From the NCBI GenBank assembly GCA_002706405.1, contig PALN01000018.1:3860-36401 (forward strand): DNA of 32,542 nucleotides. The letters run 5' to 3'. Positions 20,134 through 30,332 of the stretch are shown piece after piece (the first letter of the stretch is position 1; every line of letters begins with the position of its first letter). This DNA comes from Rhodospirillaceae bacterium. GTDB taxonomy: Bacteria; Pseudomonadota; Alphaproteobacteria; Rhodospirillales; Casp-alpha2. Both the position numbers and the translations under genes were made by a program. The notes below the pieces were generated by a model. That model made no database searches. It was not told the origin of the DNA and was given only the letters and a program-made list of their open reading frames with translations.

Positions 20134-20175
20134 GGCGGGGCCCGCCGGAATTGGCGGGATTTCGGCTGTTTTTTT
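20134..20175 (+). terminator. Competing GGCGGG/CCCGCC/GGCGGG arms followed by a T7 run
   Basis: GGCGGG (20134-20139), CCCGCC (20141-20146) and GGCGGG (20153-20158) can form either of two hairpins. The second has a 6-bp stem and a GGAATT loop, and ten bases later comes a seven-T run (20169-20175). This resembles a weak terminator or attenuator between priA and the F1 operon. The gap between stem and T-run is longer than in a standard intrinsic terminator. Confidence 0.35.
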
Positions 20176-20243
20176 AGGCGCAAATCCTAGCCGAGGCCGG
20201 CATTCAAGGGTCCGTAAAAAAACTTAATTAAGGGGTTTCCCAG

Positions 20244-20795
20244 GTGTCATCGGATATCGCAGGCGCTTCCGGCCTTGCAGGTCGCTACGCGACCGCCCTT
20301 TTTGAATTGGCTGAGGCCGACAAGCAGCTGGACACGGTCGCCCAGGATCTGGCCGCGATCCGTGACATGGTCGATGGCAGTGCCGACCTGGCGCGCCTGA
20401 TCCGCTCTCCGGTCATTGCCCGTGACAGCCAGATCGCCGCCATGGATGCGATCCTGACCAAGGCCGGGGTTTCCGAGCTAACCAAGCATTTCGTTGGTGT
20501 CGTCGCGCAGAACCGTCGTTTGTTCGCGCTGACCGCCATGATCACGCAGTTTCACGGTATCTTGGCCCAGCACCGGGGTGAAATGACCGCCGAGGTCACG
20601 TCCGCCCAGGCGCTGAGCGACAAACAGCGTCAAGCGATCGAGGACGGACTGAAAAAGGCCATGGGCGCGAAAGTCGCCGTGGACGCCCGGGTAGATGAAG
20701 ATCTTCTGGGCGGCCTCGTGGTCAAGATCGGTTCACGTATGATCGATTCCTCGATCAAAACCAAACTTCAGCAACTTCGCTTAAGCCTGCGATAA
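20244..20795 (+). CDS. atpH: ATP synthase F1 delta subunit
   Basis: Peripheral-stalk subunit that ties the alpha3-beta3 head to the F0 b subunits (OSCP homologue). It has 183 residues. The start is GTG 20244, with AAGGGG at about 20230-20235; there is no upstream in-frame ATG near the homology start. The N-terminal [15 protein letters not shown] block and the C-terminal [11 protein letters not shown] plus [26 protein letters not shown] block are family signatures. First gene of atpH-A-G-D-C; in alphaproteobacteria the F0 genes are a separate cluster, and none are found here. Confidence 0.95.
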   Translation: MSSDIAGASGLAGRYATALFELAEADKQLDTVAQDLAAIRDMVDGSADLARLIRSPVIARDSQIAAMDAILTKAGVSELTKHFVGVVAQNRRLFALTAMITQFHGILAQHRGEMTAEVTSAQALSDKQRQAIEDGLKKAMGAKVAVDARVDEDLLGGLVVKIGSRMIDSSIKTKLQQLRLSLR

Positions 20796-20810
20796 GAGGG
20801 GATCCCGAAA

Positions 20811-22346
20811 ATGGAAATCCGCGCCGCGGAAATCTCCGCCATTCTCAAGAAACAGATTGCCGACTTCGGTTCGGAAGCCGAGGTCGCGGAAGTCGGCCAG
20901 GTGCTGTCCGTCGGTGACGGTATTGCCCGCGTCTATGGTCTGGACCAGGTCCAGGCCGGCGAAATGGTCGAATTCCCCGGCGGCATCAAAGGGATGGCGC
21001 TGAACCTGGAAACCGACAACGTCGGTATCGTTATTTTCGGCGACGACCGAGACATCAAGGAAGGCGACACGGTCAAGCGGACCGGCGACATCGTTGACGT
21101 CCCCGTCGGCAAGGCTCTGTTGGGCCGCGTCGTCGACGCGCTCGGCAACCCGATCGACGGCAAGGGCGACATCGACACCACCGAACGCTCCCTGGTCGAA
21201 GTCAAGGCGCCCGGCATCATTCCCCGGAAATCGGTGCATGAACCGGTGCAGACCGGCCTCAAGGCCATCGACAGCCTGATCCCGGTCGGCCGCGGCCAGC
21301 GCGAACTGATCATCGGCGACCGCCAGACCGGCAAGACCGCCGTCATCATCGACACCATCCTGAACCAGAAGTCGGTCAACGAGAACGCCAAGGACGAGTC
21401 GGAGAAGCTCTACTGCGTCTATGTCGCCGTCGGCCAGAAGCGGTCCACCGTGGCCCAGCTGGTCAAGACTCTCGAAGATTACGACGCCCTGAAGTATTCC
21501 ATCGTCGTCGCCTCGACCGCATCCGAGCCGGCGCCGCTGCAGTTCCTGGCCCCCTACACGGGCTGTGCCATGGGCGAATATTTCCGCGACAACGGCATGC
21601 ATGCCGTCATCTTCTATGACGATCTGTCCAAACAGGCCGTCGCCTATCGTCAGATGTCCCTGCTGCTGCGCCGTCCGCCGGGCCGCGAAGCCTATCCGGG
21701 CGACGTCTTCTATCTGCACTCCCGCCTGCTCGAGCGCGCGGCCAAGATGAACGACGAACTGGGCGCCGGTTCGCTGACCGCCCTGCCGGTCATCGAAACC
21801 CAGGCCGGTGACGTTTCCGCCTATATCCCGACCAACGTGATCTCGATCACGGACGGCCAGATCTTCTTGGAAACGGAACTGTTCTATAAGGGCATCCGCC
21901 CGGCCGTGAACGTCGGCCTGTCAGTGTCGCGCGTCGGTTCCGCCGCCCAGACCAAGGCCATGAAGCAGGTCGCCGGCTCGATCAAGCTGGAACTGGCCCA
22001 GTATCGCGAAATGGCCGCCTTCGCCCAGTTCGCGTCGGACCTGGACCCGTCGACCCAGCGCCTTCTGGCCCGTGGTGCCCGCCTGACCGAACTTCTGAAG
22101 CAGCCGCAGTATTCGCCGCTGACCGTGGCCGAACAGGTCGTCGTCATCTTCGCCGGCGTGAAGGGCTACACCGATAAGGTCGCCGTCAACGACATCACCG
22201 CCTACGAGCGCCGTCTGCTGGACGCCGCCCGTGACAAGGGGGCCGATATCCTGGCGACGATCACCAAGGAAAAGGCGCTCAGCGACGACACCACGGAGAA
22301 GCTGTCGGCATTCCTCGACGACTTCACCAAGTCTTTCGCGGCCTAA
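20811..22346 (+). CDS. atpA: ATP synthase F1 alpha subunit
   Basis: Regulatory nucleotide-binding subunit of the F1 head, 511 residues, normal length. N-terminal block [16 protein letters not shown], beta-barrel [10 protein letters not shown] (35-44), P-loop GDRQTGKT (169-176), and the [24 protein letters not shown] signature region split across about 284-307. The catalytic arginine lies in VSRVGSAAQ. The C-terminal helical domain is complete. AGAGGGG shortly upstream is the ribosome site. The 15-base gap to atpH indicates one operon. Confidence 0.98.
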   Translation: MEIRAAEISAILKKQIADFGSEAEVAEVGQVLSVGDGIARVYGLDQVQAGEMVEFPGGIKGMALNLETDNVGIVIFGDDRDIKEGDTVKRTGDIVDVPVGKALLGRVVDALGNPIDGKGDIDTTERSLVEVKAPGIIPRKSVHEPVQTGLKAIDSLIPVGRGQRELIIGDRQTGKTAVIIDTILNQKSVNENAKDESEKLYCVYVAVGQKRSTVAQLVKTLEDYDALKYSIVVASTASEPAPLQFLAPYTGCAMGEYFRDNGMHAVIFYDDLSKQAVAYRQMSLLLRRPPGREAYPGDVFYLHSRLLERAAKMNDELGAGSLTALPVIETQAGDVSAYIPTNVISITDGQIFLETELFYKGIRPAVNVGLSVSRVGSAAQTKAMKQVAGSIKLELAQYREMAAFAQFASDLDPSTQRLLARGARLTELLKQPQYSPLTVAEQVVVIFAGVKGYTDKVAVNDITAYERRLLDAARDKGADILATITKEKALSDDTTEKLSAFLDDFTKSFAA

Positions 22347-22403
22347 CGGACGCCGAAGACCGGTTTAACGCACGCCTGACGGACGAACGAGGAAAGCGCT
22401 TTC

Positions 22404-23294
22404 ATGCCTTCGCTCAAGGACCTGAAAATCAGGATCAACAGCGTCAAGTCGACGCAGAAGATCACTTCCGCCATGAAAATGGTGGCTGCCGCCAAATTGC
22501 GGCGCGCCCAGGAAGGTGCGGAAGCCGCCCGTCCTTACGCGCAGCGCATGGAAGGCATGGTTGCCGCCATCGGAGCTTCGATCGGGGATCCGACCGGCGC
22601 GCCGAAGATGTTGGCGGGAACCGGTTCAGACAACACCCATCTTCTTGTCGCCTGCACCGCCGACCGCGGTTTGTGCGGCGGTTTCAACGGCACCATCGTT
22701 CGCGAAGTGCGCCGTGTGGCCCGCAAGCTCAAGAACGACGGCAAGACCGTCAAGATTCTCTGCGTGGGTAAAAAGGCCCGCGATCTCCTGCGCCGCGATT
22801 TCAAGGCCGACATCGTCGACACCTTTGAAGGCATTGGGCGGCGCGGCGTCGAATACGAGCAGGCTCAGAGCGTTGCCGATAAGATCACGGAAATGTTCGA
22901 GGCCGGTGAATTCGACATCTGCACCGTCATCTTCAACCGATTCCAGTCGGCGATGACGCAGATCGTCACGAACCAGCAGATCATTCCCTTCCAGGCGCCG
23001 GAAACGGACGGCGACACGGAAAAAGCCAGCGGTCCGGCCGCGATCTATCTGTATGAGCCGGAAGAACAGGAAATCCTGGCCGACCTGCTGCCCCGCAACA
23101 TGGCGGTGCAGTTGTTCCAGGCATTGCTGGAAAGCTCCGCGTCGGAACACGGTGCGCGCATGACCGCCATGGACAGCGCAACCCGCAACGCCGGGGAAAT
23201 GATCGACAACCTGACACTGACCTATAACCGGACACGTCAGGCATTTATCACCAAGGAACTCATCGAAATCATCTCGGGCGCGGAAGCGGTCTAG
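22404..23294 (+). CDS. atpG: ATP synthase F1 gamma subunit
   Basis: Central rotor shaft that couples proton-driven rotation to the catalytic sites, 296 residues. The N-terminal coiled-coil helix [20 protein letters not shown] and [14 protein letters not shown], and the C-terminal helix [20 protein letters not shown] with [20 protein letters not shown], are the two family signatures and are intact. The middle Rossmann-like domain contains [16 protein letters not shown] at about 22390 precedes the start. It lies 57 bases after atpA. Confidence 0.97.
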   Translation: MPSLKDLKIRINSVKSTQKITSAMKMVAAAKLRRAQEGAEAARPYAQRMEGMVAAIGASIGDPTGAPKMLAGTGSDNTHLLVACTADRGLCGGFNGTIVREVRRVARKLKNDGKTVKILCVGKKARDLLRRDFKADIVDTFEGIGRRGVEYEQAQSVADKITEMFEAGEFDICTVIFNRFQSAMTQIVTNQQIIPFQAPETDGDTEKASGPAAIYLYEPEEQEILADLLPRNMAVQLFQALLESSASEHGARMTAMDSATRNAGEMIDNLTLTYNRTRQAFITKELIEIISGAEAV

Positions 23295-23305
23295 AGACGA
23301 TTTGA

Positions 23306-24748
<1,443 letters not shown>

Positions 24749-24778
24749 GGAACTGGTGCGAACAAAGGACATCCGATA

Positions 24779-25180
24779 ATGGCCGATACGATCCAATTCG
24801 ATCTGGTTTCGCCGACAAAGCTGGTGGCGTCACAGGCCGTGGACATGGTCGTCGTTCCCGGCGGCGAAGGCGACCTGGGTGTCCTGCCCGGCCACTCGCT
24901 GCTGATCGGCACCGTACGTCCGGGCGTCATCGACATCCACGAAGGCGGCAAGGTGACCAACAGCATCTTCGTCGCCGGCGGGTTCGTCGAAGTGAACCCG
25001 GAAACCTGCACGGTCCTGGTCGAAGAAGCAACGCCCGTCGCCGATATCGACAAGGCCGCCGCCAGCCAGCGCCTGCAGGACGCGCAAAAGGCGCTTGCCG
25101 ATGCCGCTGACGCCAAGGCGAAAGCCGCCGCCGAAAGCGAGCTGAAGGTGGCCGAGGCGATGATTTCCGCCGCGCCCTGA
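24779..25180 (+). CDS. atpC: ATP synthase F1 epsilon subunit
   Basis: Rotor-base subunit that contacts the c-ring and can inhibit ATP hydrolysis, 133 residues. The N-terminal beta-sandwich shows FDLVSPTKLVASQAVDMVVVPG, GDLGVLPGHSLLIGTVRPG, and FVAGGFVEVNPETCTVLVEEA; residues about 88-133 form an Ala-rich two-helix C-terminal domain. Last gene of the F1 operon, closed by the terminator at 25203-25228. Confidence 0.95.
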   Translation: MADTIQFDLVSPTKLVASQAVDMVVVPGGEGDLGVLPGHSLLIGTVRPGVIDIHEGGKVTNSIFVAGGFVEVNPETCTVLVEEATPVADIDKAAASQRLQDAQKALADAADAKAKAAAESELKVAEAMISAAP

Positions 25181-25202
25181 CCAACCGGCAACCGAATGTG
25201 AG

Positions 25203-25228
25203 AAAAGCCGCCTTGTTGCGGCTTTTTT
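25203..25228 (+). terminator. Intrinsic terminator of the atpHAGDC operon
   Basis: The perfect 9-bp stem AAAAGCCGC/GCGGCTTTT with a CTTGTT loop runs straight into T6. It begins 22 bases after the atpC stop. This is the clearest intrinsic terminator in the window. Confidence 0.92.
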
Positions 25229-25266
25229 CATGCCCGTTCGCCGCCCCTTCCGGAACGATCCCGGTC

Positions 25267-25309
25267 TCCGCCAAACAGAATTTGGCGGAACGGCGCGGGG
25301 TGCTATAAC
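25267..25309 (+). promoter_or_regulatory. Promoter of the sixA-like gene overlapped by a 9-bp inverted repeat
   Basis: TTGGCG (25282-25287) and TATAAC (25304-25309), 16 bases apart, form a plausible promoter 50 bases before the ATG. The -35 lies inside one half of a perfect inverted repeat TCCGCCAAA-5-TTTGGCGGA (25267-25289). A repressor bound there would block the -35. AAGGGA and GGAAG shortly before the ATG at 25360 serve as ribosome site. Confidence 0.45.
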
Positions 25310-25359
25310 AAGGCCGTGCTTAACCGATAAAAAAAAGACCGAATGAAGGGAAGCCTTCC

Positions 25360-25842
25360 ATGCGCCTCTACCTCGTGCGCCACGGCCTGGCGCTGACCAA
25401 GGATGAAAATCCCGACAGGCCGCTTAGCGAGCAAGGCTTGAAGGATGTGAAACGCATGGCCTCGTTCCTGGGCCGGGCCGGCGTGCGGGTGCCGCGGGTC
25501 ATCCATTCGGAAATCCTGCGCGCCCAGCAGACCGCCCTACACCTATCGGCCGTCATCGGCCCCGGGCGCATCGTCGAGGAAATGCGCGACCTGAAGCCCT
25601 CGTCGCGCCTGGACAGCCTGGTCGAGGCCGCCTCCGGATGGACCGAGGACACCATGGTCGTCGGCCACGATCCCTTCATGAGCCGCATTACATCGTTCCT
25701 GACGTCGGGCGATGCAAATGCCGGGGTGATCGCCTTTGACCCGGCTTCCGTCGTCTGCCTGGAGCGTGATCCGATCATCACGGAGTCGGGTGGCCATTGG
25801 ACGATCCTGTGGCACATGAGCCCCGTGCTGTTGAGCACGTGA
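25360..25842 (+). CDS. SixA-like phosphohistidine phosphatase (histidine phosphatase superfamily)
   Basis: A protein of 160 residues resembling SixA, which removes phosphate from phosphohistidine (in E. coli on phosphotransfer domains). The catalytic RHG is R7-H8-G9 in LYLVRHGLA. Supporting residues are R54 (SEILRAQQTA) and the second His H103 (VVGHDPFM). The length and the single-domain form fit SixA and not phosphoglycerate mutase. The real substrate is not known. Its stop overlaps the start of the next gene as TGATG (25840-25844), so the small membrane protein is translated in a coupled way. Confidence 0.85.
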   Translation: MRLYLVRHGLALTKDENPDRPLSEQGLKDVKRMASFLGRAGVRVPRVIHSEILRAQQTALHLSAVIGPGRIVEEMRDLKPSSRLDSLVEAASGWTEDTMVVGHDPFMSRITSFLTSGDANAGVIAFDPASVVCLERDPIITESGGHWTILWHMSPVLLST

Positions 25843-26036
25843 TGAGCATGTCTCCCGGCGGCCCCGCGGCCATCGTTCTACTAGTGGTTCTGATCTACCT
25901 GGTGATCCGCGTCTTCATCGTCGCCCACCCGAAGAACGAACGCACGGTGAAGGAAGTGTTCGAGGACATGCTCCTTGAGTTCGCCGGCGCCGCCATCATC
26001 GTGATCGGGGTTCTGCTGCTGCCGCTGTTTTTTTGA
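25842..26036 (+). CDS. Small membrane protein of unknown function (64 aa)
   Basis: I do not recognise this family. From ATG 25842 (overlapping the sixA-like stop) it encodes 64 residues; ATG 25848 would give 62. Two hydrophobic segments are visible: about 7-28 (PAAIVLLVVLIYLVIRVFIV) and about 46-64 (AGAAIIVIGVLLLPLFF at the very C-terminus). They are joined by a charged loop, HPKNERTVKEVFEDMLLEF. It is likely an inner-membrane hairpin. Reality as a gene is supported by the coupling to the upstream gene and by the clear two-helix pattern. It converges on uvrB with 18 bases between stops. Confidence 0.65.
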   Translation: MSMSPGGPAAIVLLVVLIYLVIRVFIVAHPKNERTVKEVFEDMLLEFAGAAIIVIGVLLLPLFF

Positions 26037-26054
26037 CGATGGCCGCAGTGCTGC

Positions 26055-28247
<2,193 letters not shown>

Positions 28248-28279
28248 GCTTGTTTATATAGGCGCTGTGCGCCCCCGGG

Positions 28280-29638
28280 TCATCCCTTGGTGCCGAGAAC
28301 CGCGTCGACCATTTCCGCCGACAGGCCTGTGTAGCGCGCCGGGTCAAGCAGGGCGTCCAGTTCCTCAGGAGTCATGATCTCCGACACCCGGGCGTCCGCC
28401 AGCAACAGGTCGCGGAACACCTTGTCCTGTTCGAAGGCCGTCATGGCCGCTTCATAGACCACGTCGTGGGCCGTGTTGCGGCCGATGGTCTCGCCCAGTT
28501 TCATCATCACCGCCTCGGACAGCAGCAGGCCGCCCGTCATGTCCAGGTTGCGGCGCATGTTGTCGGCCCGCACGGTCAGCCCGCCGGTGACCATCACCGC
28601 CTTGCGCAGGGCCGATTCGGTCAGGCAACTGACCCGCGGAACGAAATCCCGTTCGACCTGGTTGGCGACCTTGTCCCGTTCGTGGTCGGCGATCATGCTT
28701 TCGAAGGCCGGCGGCACGCAGGCCCAGGCCAGGCGGACGATCCCCTGGGTCACTTCGCAGATCGCCGGGTTACGCTTCTGCGGCATGGTCGAGGAGCCGA
28801 CCTTGCCGGGCTTGTGCGGCTCTTCCAGTTCGGCGATTTCGGTCTTCTGCAGGGTCGCGACCTCACGCACGATGCGGCCCATGGTGCCGGCGATGCTGGC
28901 CAGCACGGCGGCATATTCGGTGAAGCGGTCCTTGGCGACGTGCCAGGAAATCGCCGGCGCGCCGAGCCCCAGGTCGGCCATCATGCGGGCCGCGACCTCG
29001 GGCCCCTTTTCGCCAACCGCCGCGTGGGTGCCGACGGCGCCGGAGAACTGGCCGACCAGAACCCGGTCGGCCATCTGGTCCAGGCGTTCGCGCTGACGGC
29101 GGATTTCGTCGATCCAGACGGCGACCTTGTAGCCGAAGGTGATCGGCAGGGCCTGCTGGCCATGGGTGCGCCCGGCCATGGGCGTGTCGCGGTGATCGCG
29201 CGCCAGCTTGACACAATTGGCGTCAAGTTTATCCAGACCGTCGCGGATCAACGCCACTGCGTCCTTCATCTGCAGGACAAGACCGGTGTCCATGACGTCC
29301 TGGGTGGTCGCGCCCCAATGGACGTACTCGCCGGCCTTCTTGTCGCCCTGAACCTCGCACTGCGCGGCCATGGCGCGGACCAGCGGCACGATGGGATGGC
29401 TGGTGCGGGCCATTTCGTCGCGGATGGCGTCGAAATCGTACAGCGACATGTCGGCCGCCTTGGTGATCTGCGCGGCGGCACTTTCGGGAATGATCCCGAG
29501 CGCCGCTTCGGCGCGGGCAAGCGCCGCTTCCATGTCGAGAAATTTCTGCAGGGTCGCGGTGTCGTCAAAGGCCGCGCGCATGGCGGGGGTGGAAAACTGA
29601 TCGCGGTAAAGGACGCTGTCGATGCCGGAAACGGCCAT
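28280..29638 (-). CDS. Adenylosuccinate lyase / carboxymuconate cycloisomerase-like lyase (class II fumarase superfamily)
   Basis: Tetrameric lyase-superfamily enzyme of 452 residues that would eliminate or cyclise a fumarate-like product; substrate uncertain. Superfamily blocks are HWGATTQDVMDTG (107-119), GRTHGQQALP (156-165, His159 as the likely acid) and the signature loop GSSTMPQKRNP (281-291). The N-terminus (RDQFSTPAMRAAFDDTATLQ) and the C-terminal half look more like the PcaB (3-carboxymuconate cycloisomerase) branch than canonical PurB, but no protocatechuate genes are near. The loop has Gln where PurB and PcaB usually have His. An AGGAGG ribosome site lies 7 bases before the ATG. 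It is upstream of uvrB on the same strand and may be co-transcribed with it. Annotating it as purB would be premature. Confidence 0.75.
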   Translation of the reverse strand: MAVSGIDSVLYRDQFSTPAMRAAFDDTATLQKFLDMEAALARAEAALGIIPESAAAQITKAADMSLYDFDAIRDEMARTSHPIVPLVRAMAAQCEVQGDKKAGEYVHWGATTQDVMDTGLVLQMKDAVALIRDGLDKLDANCVKLARDHRDTPMAGRTHGQQALPITFGYKVAVWIDEIRRQRERLDQMADRVLVGQFSGAVGTHAAVGEKGPEVAARMMADLGLGAPAISWHVAKDRFTEYAAVLASIAGTMGRIVREVATLQKTEIAELEEPHKPGKVGSSTMPQKRNPAICEVTQGIVRLAWACVPPAFESMIADHERDKVANQVERDFVPRVSCLTESALRKAVMVTGGLTVRADNMRRNLDMTGGLLLSEAVMMKLGETIGRNTAHDVVYEAAMTAFEQDKVFRDLLLADARVSEIMTPEELDALLDPARYTGLSAEMVDAVLGTKG

Positions 29639-29711
29639 AGGTATTCCTCCTGGAGGCGTGGTTTCTTATTAATGGGGCCGCCATGTTAAGGGGAACTTCC
29701 CGCAAGGTTAA

Positions 29712-30332
29712 TCAGAATCGCTTCTCTGCCGTGAGAATCAGGCGAAGCGGGCCGCCCGGCGCCCAATCCTCGAAGGGATAGCAGGTGATGAGGGTCAACA
29801 GGTCCGCCTCGGGATGCAGCATGACCTGTTCGCGGCGCGTGTCGATGACCCGGCGTTCGACGATGCGGTAGCCGCTTTTCGCACCCGACGGCTGTTCGAC
29901 ACGGATCAAGTCGCCGATGCGGGCCTCCTTCAGATAGGCGAAATGGGTGTCGCGATGGGCCGAGACGACGCCATGCCCGGGCTGCCCCGGCAGGGCCGTG
30001 CCGTCGACATGGCCGGGCCCGAAGGCGAGCGTGCTGCCGTCGGCCCCGGACAGGACGATGCTGGCGCCCCCCAGACGTTCGATACCAAGCCGCGCCACCG
30101 GCGTCATGTCGGCCCAGGGCCAGGGCCGGGCCAGCACGCCCGAGAGGGCTTGATTGGCCCGCGCCTGATCCCAGGCATGTTCCAGCAGCATCTGCGCCGC
30201 CCAGGCCTTGGCCGGGATATAGGCCCCCCAGGCGAAAAGACCCAGGCCGGCGGCGGCCAAAAGGACAGCCGCCGGCCTGGAAGGTGCCATGGAGGCAGGG
30301 AGCAAACGGGAAAGGCGGGCCGCCGGGGCCAT
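29712..30332 (-). CDS. Class GN-type sortase
   Basis: Membrane-anchored cysteine transpeptidase of a Gram-negative sortase class, 206 residues. One N-terminal transmembrane segment (about 21-37) is followed by the sortase beta-barrel. The catalytic set is H126 (GHGVVSAHRDTHFAYL), C184 (TLITC, 180-184) and R197 (PLRLILTAEKRF). The start at 30332 overlaps the stop of the upstream VIT/vWA gene as TGATG, implying coupled translation and matched amounts. The frame stays open far upstream, but those residues are antisense-like within the neighbour. This pairing, one sortase with one VIT/vWA target, is the known marine proteobacterial sortase system (families TIGR03784 and TIGR03788 as I recall them). 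The physiological role is not established. Confidence 0.92.
   Translation of the reverse strand: MAPAARLSRLLPASMAPSRPAAVLLAAAGLGLFAWGAYIPAKAWAAQMLLEHAWDQARANQALSGVLARPWPWADMTPVARLGIERLGGASIVLSGADGSTLAFGPGHVDGTALPGQPGHGVVSAHRDTHFAYLKEARIGDLIRVEQPSGAKSGYRIVERRVIDTRREQVMLHPEADLLTLITCYPFEDWAPGGPLRLILTAEKRF

Noticed and set aside
17517..20183. An 888-codon open frame on the minus strand opposite priA
   Set aside because: It is the mirror of high-G+C codon bias in priA; its composition is Arg/Gln/His/Gly-rich with no recognisable domain, and priA has all helicase and zinc motifs.
28248..28279. An SOS (LexA) operator ahead of uvrB
   Set aside because: Neither the alphaproteobacterial GTTC-N7-GTTC form nor the E. 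coli CTG-N10-CAG box is present in the short gap.
29691..29701. GGGAA-C-TTCCC dyad between the lyase and sortase genes
   Set aside because: A short 5-bp dyad in a G+C-rich gap can occur by chance; nothing else supports an operator.
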